Assembly: GCA_934446465.1 (NCBI GenBank)
Contig: CAKSEF010000001.1
Location: 33,309 to 97,308 of the forward strand
Length of the DNA: 64,000 bases
Direction: 5' to 3'
Origin: an uncultured Oscillospiraceae bacterium
Lineage (GTDB): Bacteria > Bacillota > Clostridia > Oscillospirales > JAAYXM01
The position numbers and the translations under genes are program-made. Numbering within the stretch: position 1 is the first letter of the stretch; each line of letters begins with the position of its first letter. The notes beneath the pieces are model-generated. The model was not told where the DNA came from, did no database searches, and saw only the letters and a program-made list of their open reading frames with translations. This document shows, piece after piece, positions 1 to 8,213 of this stretch.

Positions 1-86
1 GCTTCATTTACCATATCGCGTCCCGATATCGCAAGTATTTTTGCCGCGCCGTCGCACGTTACGGCACGTATTATTCTGTTGCTCAT
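1..86 (-). CDS. hslO: Hsp33-like redox chaperone, N-terminal fragment
   Basis: Only the first 28 codons lie in the window; the gene runs off the left edge. The visible N-terminus (MSNRIIRAVTCDGAAKILAI, continuing SGRDMVNEA) has the pattern of Hsp33 proteins, which begin with a short 'D-x-I-x-R-A-x-x-x-D-G' strand followed by a threonine/serine-rich turn and helix. Hsp33 is a cytoplasmic holdase activated by oxidation of four zinc-binding C-terminal cysteines, none of which is visible here. The ATG directly follows the TAG of the upstream yerC-like gene with no gap, so the two are probably cotranscribed and translationally coupled. Identification rests on a short fragment and is tentative. Confidence 0.5.
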   Translation of the reverse strand, partial: MSNRIIRAVTCDGAAKILAISGRDMVNE

Positions 87-389
87 CTATTCCTTCACCT
101 TTCTCGAATGTGCCTTTTCAAGCATACGCTTATAACCGTCGCTCCCGTATTCAAGCGCGCGGTTTACCCGGCTTATTGTAGCGGAGCTTGCGCCCGTTGC
201 TTTTACTATTTCCGCATATACTTTTCCCTCGTCAAGCATTTCCGCAACACGAAGTCTGGAAATCATCGATTGGAGCTCTTTAATTGTGCACACGTCTTCA
301 AAAAAAGCGCGGCACTCGTCCTCGTTCTCTATTGAAACCACTGCCGAGAAAAACGCTTTTGAGTATTCGTCATCAAATTTTACCGACAT
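87..389 (-). CDS. YerC/YecD family TrpR-like DNA-binding protein
   Basis: A 100-residue protein of the usual length for the YerC/YecD family, which shares the helix-turn-helix fold of the Trp repressor. The HTH lies at about residues 46-75 (RVAEMLDEGKVYAEIVKATG then ASSATISRVNRAL), where ATISRVNR is the recognition helix typical of this family. The N-terminal part is an acidic helical segment. The target is unknown; such proteins are presumed cytoplasmic transcriptional regulators. A good ribosome binding site (AAGGAGG) precedes the ATG, and a sigma-A-like promoter sits about 30 bp further upstream. The gene abuts the hslO-like start and is divergent from the efflux operon, so it could regulate that operon, but nothing in the sequence proves this. 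Confidence 0.85.
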   Translation of the reverse strand: MSVKFDDEYSKAFFSAVVSIENEDECRAFFEDVCTIKELQSMISRLRVAEMLDEGKVYAEIVKATGASSATISRVNRALEYGSDGYKRMLEKAHSRKVKE

Positions 390-415
390 CTGTATTTTCC
401 TCCTTGCACTTTAAT

Positions 416-444
416 ATTTTAACATTGTACACAACGAAAGTAAA
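416..444 (-). promoter_or_regulatory. Predicted sigma-A promoter of the yerC-like gene
   Basis: On the minus strand TTTACT (444-439), a 17-bp spacer, then TAAAAT (421-416). Start of transcription would fall just ahead of the ribosome binding site of the yerC-like gene. Prediction from consensus only. Confidence 0.45.
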
Positions 445-555
445 GCCTTGTTTTTATTTACAATTTATTAATTTAGGTGTAATACATCATACATAATATA
501 ATGGTATGATACTTCCATGTTAATCTCGACAACAAATAATCGGAGGGGGCACTCG

Positions 556-2277
556 ATGAAACTGACACTTCCAAAAAAACTTAAGAAAAAGCAAATTGCG
601 CTTATAGCGGCGGCTTTGGCTTTGATACTTTTCCTTATGTGGTCGCTCGGCGCTTTTAAGAAAAAAGGAGGCCCCGCAACAGAGTCCGAGCTTGAGCCGT
701 ACAAGGTAAACCGCGGGAACATAACCGTTTCCGTAACGGGCAGCGGAACGGTCGAGCCGATAGAACAGTATGAAATTCAATCGATTGTTACGGGCGATAT
801 AACGGAGGACTACGTTACGCTCGGAGAGAAGGTTGCCAAGGACGATGTTTTGTATGTTATTGATTCAACATCGGCAGAGAACAGCCTAAAGCGTTCGGAG
901 AACAGCTACCGGCAGGAGCTTCTGTCTCACAACAACAAGCTCAAGGACGCATCGAAAGCATCGGTATACGTACCGTTTGACGGAGTGATAACAGAGATGT
1001 ATGTCAAGCTCGGGGATTCCGTTTCCCCCGGCTCAAAGATTGCGGAAATCAAAAACACTTCCAACCTCACCGTACGTGTTCCGTTCCTCGCGGCAAATGC
1101 GAAGAACATTAAGCTCAACCAGTCCGCAACGGTATATTTTGACGGAAGAAACGAAGTAGTTTCGGGCTACGTTTCACACATAGCGACAGGTACATATGCA
1201 ACAAACGCGGGCGCAGTCGTATCCGACGTTGAGATTACAATAAAGAACCCCGGAGCGATACTCGCGGGTGAGGAAGTTACGGCAACGGTAGGCTCATACG
1301 CCTGCAACGATTCGGGAAAGGTCGAGGAGGCATCGACAAAAACCGTTACCGCGGAAACATCAGGAGATGTTTCATACCTTCCCTACGGAAAGGGAGACAA
1401 TGTAAAGAGCGGTGCGCTCATGCTGAAAATTTCCGATGACAACACCTCGACCCAGATACGTTCAAGCCAGATTAATCTTGAAAATTCCAAGCTTTCTCTC
1501 AACGACATGCGGGAGAAGCTTGACGACTACACAATACGTTCTCCGATAGCCGGAACAATCATTTCGAAGACAATGAAAGGCGGAGACACTCTTGACGGAA
1601 ACAAGAGTTCCCTCGCGATAGTCGCGGATATGTCGAAACTCACATTTGACATATCGGTAGATGAGCTCGACATCAAGAGCATTTCTGTCGGACAGAGTGT
1701 AAAGGTTACCGCAGACGCGCTTCCCGACAGTGAATTTACAGGTGTTGTCGATAAGATAAGCATAATAGGAACGTCAACAAACGGCGTTACGGTTTACCCG
1801 GTTACGGTTGTAATATCCGAATACGAGGGATTGCTTCCGGGAATGAACGTAAATGCGGAAATCGTTACAAGCGAAGCGCGTGATGTTCTTACGATTCCCG
1901 TAAACGGCGTAACCCGCGGAAATCTCGTTCTTGTAAAGGACGATTCCCCGAAGAGCAGCGATAATGCTAAAACAGACGAAAAAGACGAATCGGATTCAGA
2001 GAAGAAAAGACTCCCCGATGCCCCCGAGGGATACAAGTATATTGAAGTAGAAGTCGGAGTATCAAGCGACGACTTCGTAGAAATAAAATCAGGGCTTTCC
2101 GAAGGCGATGAGATATACGTCAGCAAGGTAAAGAGCACGGGAAATAAGGAAGAGACCAACATGTTCACGAGCGCGCACTCGGGCAATATGCCGTCAGGCG
2201 GAGGTATGTCAGGTCCTCCGGACGGCGGTATGTCCCGAGGCGAAATGTCGGGAGCGCCGGGCGGAGGTATGAGATGA
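556..2277 (+). CDS. Membrane fusion (periplasmic adaptor-like) subunit of MacAB-type ABC exporter, duplicated core
   Basis: A 573-residue HlyD/MacA-family protein. ATG 556 is chosen because GGAGGGGG lies 7 nt upstream; an in-frame start at 517 lacks one. Residues 13-31 form a single membrane anchor. Two successive adaptor modules are visible: lipoyl-like half-motifs at about 60-103 and 136-168 around a short coiled coil, with a beta-barrel to about 250; then lipoyl-like halves at about 262-296 and 326-358 (TIRSPIAGTI), coiled coil 297-325, and a barrel to about 440. A membrane-proximal domain follows (to about 525). The tail (541-573) is rich in Gly, Met and Pro with GGGM repeats. Typical MacA proteins are about 370-400 residues with one module, so the duplication is unusual. 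It overlaps the ATPase gene by 4 bp (ATGA). Role inferred: linking the ABC pump to an extracytoplasmic substrate. Confidence 0.88.
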   Translation: MKLTLPKKLKKKQIALIAAALALILFLMWSLGAFKKKGGPATESELEPYKVNRGNITVSVTGSGTVEPIEQYEIQSIVTGDITEDYVTLGEKVAKDDVLYVIDSTSAENSLKRSENSYRQELLSHNNKLKDASKASVYVPFDGVITEMYVKLGDSVSPGSKIAEIKNTSNLTVRVPFLAANAKNIKLNQSATVYFDGRNEVVSGYVSHIATGTYATNAGAVVSDVEITIKNPGAILAGEEVTATVGSYACNDSGKVEEASTKTVTAETSGDVSYLPYGKGDNVKSGALMLKISDDNTSTQIRSSQINLENSKLSLNDMREKLDDYTIRSPIAGTIISKTMKGGDTLDGNKSSLAIVADMSKLTFDISVDELDIKSISVGQSVKVTADALPDSEFTGVVDKISIIGTSTNGVTVYPVTVVISEYEGLLPGMNVNAEIVTSEARDVLTIPVNGVTRGNLVLVKDDSPKSSDNAKTDEKDESDSEKKRLPDAPEGYKYIEVEVGVSSDDFVEIKSGLSEGDEIYVSKVKSTGNKEETNMFTSAHSGNMPSGGGMSGPPDGGMSRGEMSGAPGGGMR

Positions 2278-2972
2278 TAGAGCTTTCCGATGTTTACAAA
2301 ATTTACGATGAAGGCGAGAACGAGGTCCGTGCGCTTGACGGCGTTTCCTTCCGCATTTCAGAGGGCGAATTTGTGGCCATTGTCGGAAAATCCGGTTCGG
2401 GCAAGTCGACATGTATGAATATAATCGGTGCGCTTGACGTGCCCACACGCGGTATATACAAGCTCAACGGAACAGACGTTTCCACGCTGAACGACAACGA
2501 GCTTGCAACAATAAGGAATAAAACTCTCGGTTTTGTTTTTCAGCAATATAATCTGATATCAAAAATCAACATCTTTGAAAACGTGGAATTACCTCTTATA
2601 TATCAGGGGGTACATGTAAAGGAGCGCAAAAGCAAAGTTATGGAATCGCTTGAGCGTGTAGGACTTGCGGACAGAGCGACACATATGCCAAACCAGCTCT
2701 CCGGCGGGCAGCAGCAGCGCGTGTCGATAGCCCGCGCCCTTGCGGCCAATCCTCCCGTAATACTTGCCGATGAACCGACCGGCGCTCTTGACTCAAAGAC
2801 GGGAAAAGACGTCATGAAATTCTTCACGCACCTGAACGACGGCGGGAAAACGGTTATACTGATAACACACGATAACGGGATAGCCGAATGTGCCAAGCGC
2901 ATAATACGTATCCATGACGGAAAAATTGTTTCGGATGCCAAAAACACACCGAAGCTTGAGAACCTTGAATAG
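2274..2972 (+). CDS. ABC exporter ATPase, MacB/LolD-like
   Basis: A 232-residue ATP-binding subunit. Walker [10 protein letters not shown] is at residues 38-46, the Q-loop at about 90, the signature LSGGQQQR at 142-149, Walker B VILADEP at 162-168 followed by the D-loop TGALDS, and the switch histidine ITHD at 197-200. The doubled glutamine Q-loop (VFQQYNL) and the TGALDS pattern are typical of the MacB/FtsE/LolD group that drives mechanotransmission ABC systems. It starts inside the stop of the adaptor gene and is followed 12 bp later by the permease, giving a three-part exporter. Substrate is unknown; related systems export peptides, macrolides, bacteriocins or lipoproteins. Confidence 0.95.
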   Translation: MIELSDVYKIYDEGENEVRALDGVSFRISEGEFVAIVGKSGSGKSTCMNIIGALDVPTRGIYKLNGTDVSTLNDNELATIRNKTLGFVFQQYNLISKINIFENVELPLIYQGVHVKERKSKVMESLERVGLADRATHMPNQLSGGQQQRVSIARALAANPPVILADEPTGALDSKTGKDVMKFFTHLNDGGKTVILITHDNGIAECAKRIIRIHDGKIVSDAKNTPKLENLE

Positions 2973-2984
2973 GCGGTGGCGAAC

Positions 2985-4166
2985 ATGAATTTTCATCAGT
3001 CATTGAAGCTTGCCCTTAAAAGCATGTCAGGGAGCAAGATGCGTTCATTTCTCACCATGCTCGGCGTTATAATCGGTATCGCCTCGGTCATAATTCTCGT
3101 AAGTCTTGTTCAGAGCTTTTCAAACGATATGGTCTCGGCATTTGACTCGATAGGCACAAACAACATCACGGTTTCGCTTGTCGGGCGCGGGGGAAACATA
3201 AACGTAAAACCGCGTGATATGCTCGAGCTTGCAAGCGAGCACCCGGAGCTTTATTCCGCCGCAACACCAATGGTCAACATAATGGGCGCAACGGCAAAAT
3301 ACGGTTCTTCAAACGAGACGACGAGCGTTTACGGTGCAAACGAGGATTACGAGAAAATAGGCGATTACGTTGTGTCAAACGGCAGATTCATCTCTTACAT
3401 AGATACCGAAAAGAGAAATTATGTTTGCGTCATAGGCACTTATATAGCGAATGAGCTTTTCGGTGCCGAAAACCCAATCGGAAAAATACTTAAGATTAAC
3501 GGTTCCGCGTACACGGTAGTCGGAGTTCTCGAGGAAAAGGACGACAGCACCGAAGACTCGTCCGACAACATGGTTATTATCCCCTACTCCGCAGCATCGC
3601 GTCTTGCCCGAAATGCAGTTGTTACAAGTTATACGTTTGTCTCAAAGGATGCGGACGCGATTGATGAAGGGATGACCGTTATAAAAGACTATCTGTACGA
3701 CGCTTTTAAGTCCGATGACGACGCTTACAGCGTAACAAACCTTTCCGCTCTTGTGGATGAGCTTACAAAGCTCACAGATAAGCTTGCGCTTGTGCTTGCC
3801 GGCATCGCGGCAATATCGCTTCTTGTCGGCGGAATCGGCATAATGAACATAATGCTCGTGTCGGTTACCGAACGCACGCGGGAAATCGGCATACGCAAAG
3901 CAATCGGCGGAAAACGACGCGATATCCTCTCGCAGTTTGTTATAGAAGCGACAATAACAAGCGGACTCGGCGGTGTTATCGGCATTGTTTTAGGCTGCGC
4001 GGTTACAATGGTGCTTGCAAAAATCATAGGAGTAAACGGAACCGTATCATTAGGAGCAATATTTATTTCGTTTACCGTTTCGGTTCTTATCGGTGTTCTT
4101 TTCGGGTACTTCCCCGCGTCAAAGGCATCGAAACTCAACCCGATTGACGCATTGCGCCACGATTGA
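2985..4166 (+). CDS. ABC exporter permease, MacB-like
   Basis: A 393-residue permease with MacB topology: one transmembrane helix near the N-terminus (about residues 20-42, [20 protein letters not shown]), a large extracytoplasmic core domain (about 45-240), and three C-terminal helices (about 265-385). The FtsX-type motif [15 protein letters not shown] between the helices is diagnostic. ATG 2985 is favoured over a GTG at 2976, which has no room for a ribosome binding site; GGCGGTGG precedes 2985. It is the membrane partner of the preceding ATPase and adaptor. The gene ends 21 bp before the SLH-protein gene. Confidence 0.93.
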   Translation: MNFHQSLKLALKSMSGSKMRSFLTMLGVIIGIASVIILVSLVQSFSNDMVSAFDSIGTNNITVSLVGRGGNINVKPRDMLELASEHPELYSAATPMVNIMGATAKYGSSNETTSVYGANEDYEKIGDYVVSNGRFISYIDTEKRNYVCVIGTYIANELFGAENPIGKILKINGSAYTVVGVLEEKDDSTEDSSDNMVIIPYSAASRLARNAVVTSYTFVSKDADAIDEGMTVIKDYLYDAFKSDDDAYSVTNLSALVDELTKLTDKLALVLAGIAAISLLVGGIGIMNIMLVSVTERTREIGIRKAIGGKRRDILSQFVIEATITSGLGGVIGIVLGCAVTMVLAKIIGVNGTVSLGAIFISFTVSVLIGVLFGYFPASKASKLNPIDALRHD

Positions 4167-4187
4167 TAAACAAATGGGGGAATTTAA

Positions 4188-6062
4188 ATGAAAAAAGTTA
4201 TTTCACTTATATTGTCTCTCGCGATTATGACATCGCTTGCAGGCGTTGCGGGGGCGTCCTCGCTTCCTGCCGACGATGACATTGAGGCGATTCTTGATAT
4301 CATGGGAATAATGACATATGATGCCCGCGGAAATTTTAACGAAGGCTCTTACGTTACGCGGGCGGCTCTTGCGAAGATACTCGTTTCGGCTTCCCAGTAC
4401 AAGGGCTTGGCATCGGGCAATTCGCGAGTATCTCCGTTTGCCGACGTTATGTACACGCACTGGGGTGCGCCGTACATAAGTGTGGCATCAAAGAACAAGT
4501 TCATGACGGGGTATTCAAACGGATATTTCAAACCCGATTCTTACATAACTTACGAAGACGCTATAAGCGCCATACTCAGACTTATGGGATATACGAGCGC
4601 CGATTACACGGGTGCATATCCCCAAGCCCCGATTGCCAAGGCATCGGATATCGGACTCAGCGATGAGGTGAGCGTCTCAATAGGAAGCTATGTTTCGCGT
4701 TCTGAAATGGCGAAACTTGTGTACAATATGCTTAACACTCCGTCAAAGGGTCAGGACGCCATATACGCCGTAAGCCTCGGGTACAAGACGACGAGTGAGC
4801 TTCTTACGATAGGCGATGTTCTTGACGAAAATGTAACGGGTCCCGTAACGGTCAAGGCCGGAACGCTGTCTTCTCTCGGTCTTAATTCTCCGCGTGTTTA
4901 CAGAAACGGCAAAGGTGCTTCATACGACAGCATAGAAAATTACGACGTCATTTATTACAGCAAGAAGAGCAATGCCGTCTGGGCCTATTCAAACAAGGTA
5001 ACAGGGCTTGTGAATGCTATTTTTCCCAACAAGGAATCCCCCACCTCGGTTACTGTCGGCGGTAATACTTATAAGCTTTCGTATTATGCCGTACAACGCG
5101 CATTCGGGCTTGACGGAATTGAAGTTGGAGAGACCGTAACAATGCTTCTTGACAAAAACGGCAATGTCTGTGATGCTTATAATTCTTCAAAGCTCTACGA
5201 ATCAAGTATCGGTGTGGTAATATCCGTTGAGGCAAAGACGATTACAGCCGGGGACGGCACAAAGACAACAGGCTATTATGCAACGGTGCTTATGCCTGAC
5301 GGAAGCACGGTTGACATTCCCCAGAAAACGGATTCAAAATCTGCCGTAGGATGCACCGTATCAATCGATTACAAAACCTCGTCTTACAAAATCACTTCAC
5401 ACGGCGGTGCAACGGTAAGCGGGTTCGTCAATGCAAGTGCGCTCATCTGCGGTTACAATACACCGATAGCCTCCAACATAAAAATACTCGAAACCGATGA
5501 TAACGGAAACGTGGCATCGGTTACGCTCAACAGGCTTGATGGTGTAAATCTCAAAACCGAAAATGTACTCCTTGCTCAGAAAAACGAATCCGGCGCGATT
5601 GACGCTCTTATTCTGAAAGATGTTACGGGTGATATGCACAAATACGGACTTATAACATCGGTAAAGAGAAATACGGTGAGCGACGGTGAAGGCGGAAGCG
5701 TGCCGAGCACCTATATGTATAATTACGACATCGGCGGAGTTAAGGGAACAATCGGTCTTAACGGCGTTACAAGTGATGTAAGCGAGGGGCCTGCCGTATT
5801 CATCTATGACGACGGTGAGCTTTCGGAGATAAAGAACTTAAAGCGCGCCGACAGCGTTGAACTTCTCACTCCCTCTTATGCGACGCTTACGAACGGAATC
5901 AAGCACAGAGTGTCATCCAATGTTCTTGTATATAAGATTGTTGACGACACAAAGATTCAGACATCACTCGATGAAGCCCTTTCGTACAAAGGCACTGTAT
6001 GGGTTTACTACGACAAAGCCCAATCCGAGGGCGGACTCATAAGAGTTATATATCTCAGATAG
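4188..6062 (+). CDS. Secreted S-layer homology (SLH) domain protein
   Basis: A 624-residue secreted protein. Residues 1-23 are a signal peptide with an AGA/S cleavage pattern. SLH repeats cover about 30-190: YVTRAALAKIL (55-65), FADV...W (84-92), FMTGYSNGYFKPDSYITYEDA (two pieces, 105-125) and YVSRSEMAKLVYNML (168-182). SLH domains usually anchor proteins to pyruvylated cell-wall polymers. The remaining roughly 430 residues are predicted mainly beta, with no motif recognised. The ribosome binding site GGGGGAA sits 5 nt before the ATG. It is the last gene of the exporter operon, 21 bp behind the permease, and ends at a strong terminator. Its job is unknown: it could be a cargo, an envelope partner of the exporter, or simply a cotranscribed wall protein. 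Confidence 0.88.
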   Translation: MKKVISLILSLAIMTSLAGVAGASSLPADDDIEAILDIMGIMTYDARGNFNEGSYVTRAALAKILVSASQYKGLASGNSRVSPFADVMYTHWGAPYISVASKNKFMTGYSNGYFKPDSYITYEDAISAILRLMGYTSADYTGAYPQAPIAKASDIGLSDEVSVSIGSYVSRSEMAKLVYNMLNTPSKGQDAIYAVSLGYKTTSELLTIGDVLDENVTGPVTVKAGTLSSLGLNSPRVYRNGKGASYDSIENYDVIYYSKKSNAVWAYSNKVTGLVNAIFPNKESPTSVTVGGNTYKLSYYAVQRAFGLDGIEVGETVTMLLDKNGNVCDAYNSSKLYESSIGVVISVEAKTITAGDGTKTTGYYATVLMPDGSTVDIPQKTDSKSAVGCTVSIDYKTSSYKITSHGGATVSGFVNASALICGYNTPIASNIKILETDDNGNVASVTLNRLDGVNLKTENVLLAQKNESGAIDALILKDVTGDMHKYGLITSVKRNTVSDGEGGSVPSTYMYNYDIGGVKGTIGLNGVTSDVSEGPAVFIYDDGELSEIKNLKRADSVELLTPSYATLTNGIKHRVSSNVLVYKIVDDTKIQTSLDEALSYKGTVWVYYDKAQSEGGLIRVIYLR

Positions 6063-6070
6063 AAGAAACA

Positions 6071-6102
6071 AAACGACTTAGAAGCGTGCTTCTAAGTCGT
6101 TT
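6071..6102 (+). terminator. Bidirectional terminator between the SLH gene and the Fe-S protein gene
   Basis: A perfect 15-bp inverted repeat (arms 6071-6085 and 6088-6102) with A-rich and T-rich flanks, lying between convergent stop codons. It ends the plus-strand exporter operon and can also end the minus-strand Fe-S gene. Confidence 0.85.
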
Positions 6103-6106
6103 ATTT

Positions 6107-6805
6107 TTATTCTTTAACTATTCTGCCGTCGGTCGATATTACGACGACTCGCCACGGAATAAACTTTCCGCTGTTTTTCAGAGCTTCTGTTACCTGTCTT
6201 TCAAGACCTCCGCAGCACGGAACTTCCATTCTCGCTATTGTTACGCTTTTTATGTCATTATCGCGGATTATTGATGTCAGCTTTTCGGCATAATCCATAT
6301 CGTCAAGCTTCGGACATCCAATGAGTGTAACCTTCCCCTTCATAAATCTTTCGTGAAACGCACCGAACGCATACGCCGTGCAGTCTGCCGCAATCAGGAG
6401 CTCCGCGCCGTCAAAATACGGCGCATTTACGGGCGCAAGCCGTATTTGCACCGGCCACGAGGACAGTCTGCTCGGGGCATGTGAATTTGCGGAGACGTCA
6501 GATTCGGGCGACTGTTCTTTAATCCTTCGCGCAAGTGTTCCCGGACACCCGTGATGAGGCTTAGTTTTCGCCATCTGAGCTCTTTTTACCGCAGCCTCGT
6601 CATATGCCGCCGCTTCCCGTTCTACAAAGCTTATAGCTTCAACGGGACACGCGGGCAGGCAATCCCCCAGGCCGTCGCAATAATCGTCGCGCATGAGCTT
6701 TGCCTTGCCTTCTACCATTGCAATGGCGCCTTCATGGCAAGCTTCTGCACAGGCACCGCATCCGTTACATTTTTCTTCGTCGATTTGAATTATTCTCCGT
6801 ATCAT
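6107..6805 (-). CDS. Two-cluster ferredoxin-like iron-sulfur protein with C-terminal CCGG motif
   Basis: ATG 6805 is preferred (GAGGAG 9 nt upstream); a longer in-frame reading to 6913 would start inside a terminator. The 232-residue protein has an N-terminal dicluster ferredoxin domain. The first site is complete (C13, C16, C19, C23). The second has C43, C49 and C53 followed by Pro, but residue 46 is Leu, so it lacks one of the four usual cysteines; this variant is, to my knowledge, common in this family. A CCGG motif (197-200) lies near the C-terminus, which could ligate a further centre. Cytoplasmic electron-transfer role is inferred; partner unknown. It stands alone between two terminators. 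Confidence 0.8.
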   Translation of the reverse strand: MIRRIIQIDEEKCNGCGACAEACHEGAIAMVEGKAKLMRDDYCDGLGDCLPACPVEAISFVEREAAAYDEAAVKRAQMAKTKPHHGCPGTLARRIKEQSPESDVSANSHAPSRLSSWPVQIRLAPVNAPYFDGAELLIAADCTAYAFGAFHERFMKGKVTLIGCPKLDDMDYAEKLTSIIRDNDIKSVTIARMEVPCCGGLERQVTEALKNSGKFIPWRVVVISTDGRIVKE

Positions 6806-6902
6806 TGCACTCAACTCCTCTATTCTCAAAACAAAACTGATTACATTAACTTTTGCACCTATTATACAACACTCGCCGTTATTTTTTTGTTGCTTTTGCA
6901 AC

Positions 6903-6945
6903 AAAAATCCCATACAATATGAAACACATATTGTATGGGATTTTT
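6903..6945 (-). terminator. Terminator of the Gfo/Idh gene
   Basis: A perfect 19-bp inverted repeat (6903-6921 / 6927-6945, 5-nt loop) ending in five T on the minus strand, 25 bp past the stop of the Gfo/Idh gene. It separates that gene from the iron-sulfur gene. Confidence 0.88.
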
Positions 6946-6970
6946 AACTTATATATCTTGCGCGAAAAAC

Positions 6971-7984
6971 TTAATCGATAAAAACTTCCTTGCCGGTTCT
7001 CGCGGACTCGTAGATTGCGAGAACGAGACCTACGCTATGGAGCGCCTGCTCGCCCGTAACCATCGGGTCTCTCTCTTCGATAACTGCGCGGGACATATCC
7101 TCAATCTGATATGCGTGGAGATTATCGGTATAGGTGCAGTTAAGTCCTCCCATGCTTCCCTTTGTTTCGGGCATTGTGATTGACTTATCCTTCATTTCCC
7201 ATTTATAGATACCGTTATTTCCTATCTCGGCAAAGCCTTCCGTACCGCCGATTGTAAATATTGTATCGAGCCCCGGGTATACTGTCGTGGCGCACTCGAT
7301 AACGCCCATCGCACCGTTCTTATAGCGTACCATTATTACCGCAGTATCCTCAACCTCTGTTTTCCAATTAAGGCGCTCACAGCGAGCAAATACACTCTTA
7401 ATTCCGCCTGTGAGCCAGTCGATAAGGTCAACGCCGTGGATACCCTGATTCATCAGAGCGCCGCCGCCGTCAAGCTCCCATGTTCCGCGCCATTCACCGC
7501 TGTCGTAATATGCCTGGTCTCTGTAGTATTTAAGGTAAGCGTCGCAAAGCGTGATGTTTCCGAATACGCCCGACTCCACTGCTTTCTTCAGCTCAATCGC
7601 CGCCGAGAAAGTTCTTCTCTGGAAAATACATCCGAGTTTAACGCCGTTCTTTTTGCAAGAGTCAATAAGTGCCTGCATTTTTTCGCGCGTAACGTCCATA
7701 GGCTTTTCGCAGAGGACATTCACGCCATGCTCCGCGGCGATTATTCCGCACTCTGCGTGCTTTCCGCTCGGAGTGAGTATGCAGCATACGTCGAGCTGCT
7801 CGTTTTCAAGCATTTCAGCTTCATCCGTATACCATTTAACTCCGTACTTTTCGCCTGTCTCGCGCGCCTTTTTTTCATCAATATCACACACGGCGCGAAG
7901 CTCAGAAGAGCTTGATTTTTCAATACCGTCCAAGTGATTCCATGAGATTCTTCCGCATCCTACGATTCCGTATTTTACACTCAT
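6971..7984 (-). CDS. Gfo/Idh/MocA family NAD(P)-dependent oxidoreductase
   Basis: A 337-residue protein of normal family length. The N-terminal Rossmann fold shows GIVGCGRISWNH (residues 6-17), a GxGxxG-like turn, and the family EKP motif (LCEKPMDV) that carries the catalytic lysine. The C-terminal half is the alpha/beta substrate domain, including ALMNQGIHGVDLIDWL, where the HxxD pair (His and Asp) fits the usual active site. Family members oxidise or reduce sugars, inositols or sugar nucleotides. It is monocistronic, with its own predicted promoter and terminator, so the substrate cannot be inferred from neighbours. Confidence 0.9.
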   Translation of the reverse strand: MSVKYGIVGCGRISWNHLDGIEKSSSSELRAVCDIDEKKARETGEKYGVKWYTDEAEMLENEQLDVCCILTPSGKHAECGIIAAEHGVNVLCEKPMDVTREKMQALIDSCKKNGVKLGCIFQRRTFSAAIELKKAVESGVFGNITLCDAYLKYYRDQAYYDSGEWRGTWELDGGGALMNQGIHGVDLIDWLTGGIKSVFARCERLNWKTEVEDTAVIMVRYKNGAMGVIECATTVYPGLDTIFTIGGTEGFAEIGNNGIYKWEMKDKSITMPETKGSMGGLNCTYTDNLHAYQIEDMSRAVIEERDPMVTGEQALHSVGLVLAIYESARTGKEVFID

Positions 7985-8024
7985 TTCCCGCTACCTCTTT
8001 TCAATTCTCATATAGATCCTATAC

Positions 8025-8053
8025 ATAATACACCGATATTCCACTTTTTGCAA
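8025..8053 (-). promoter_or_regulatory. Predicted sigma-A promoter of the Gfo/Idh gene
   Basis: Minus strand TTGCAA (8053-8048), 17-bp spacer, TATTAT (8030-8025), about 40 bp before the ATG at 7984. Consensus-based prediction. Confidence 0.5.
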
Positions 8054-8173
8054 GCCAAAACAGATAATTTATTCTGCTTTTTTGTCATGCTCTATCGATT
8101 CACTGATATAATAACGTATTACCGCCGAAAGCTGAATTGTCCGCAGGTGCTTTTTTGCATTGCAAATTGTGCA

Positions 8174-8204
8174 AAAAATAGCTTTCCGGAAGGAAAGCTA
8201 TTTT
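8174..8204 (-). terminator. Terminator of the aconitase-like gene
   Basis: Inverted repeat AAAATAGCTTTCC / GGAAAGCTATTTT with a 4-nt loop followed by T residues on the minus strand, 10 bp past the stop of the aconitase-like gene. Confidence 0.85.
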
Positions 8205-8213
8205 CTGTTTTAA

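Noticed and set aside
2191..2272. Short DNA repeats GGCGGAGGTATG near the end of the adaptor gene
   Set aside because: They are the codon-level reflection of a Gly-Met-rich protein tail in frame, not a mobile element or CRISPR repeat.
8060..8204. Possible small RNA on the plus strand (TATAAT near 8110 and a hairpin at 8174-8204)
   Set aside because: No convincing -35 at proper distance, and the hairpin is fully explained as the terminator of the minus-strand aconitase-like gene.
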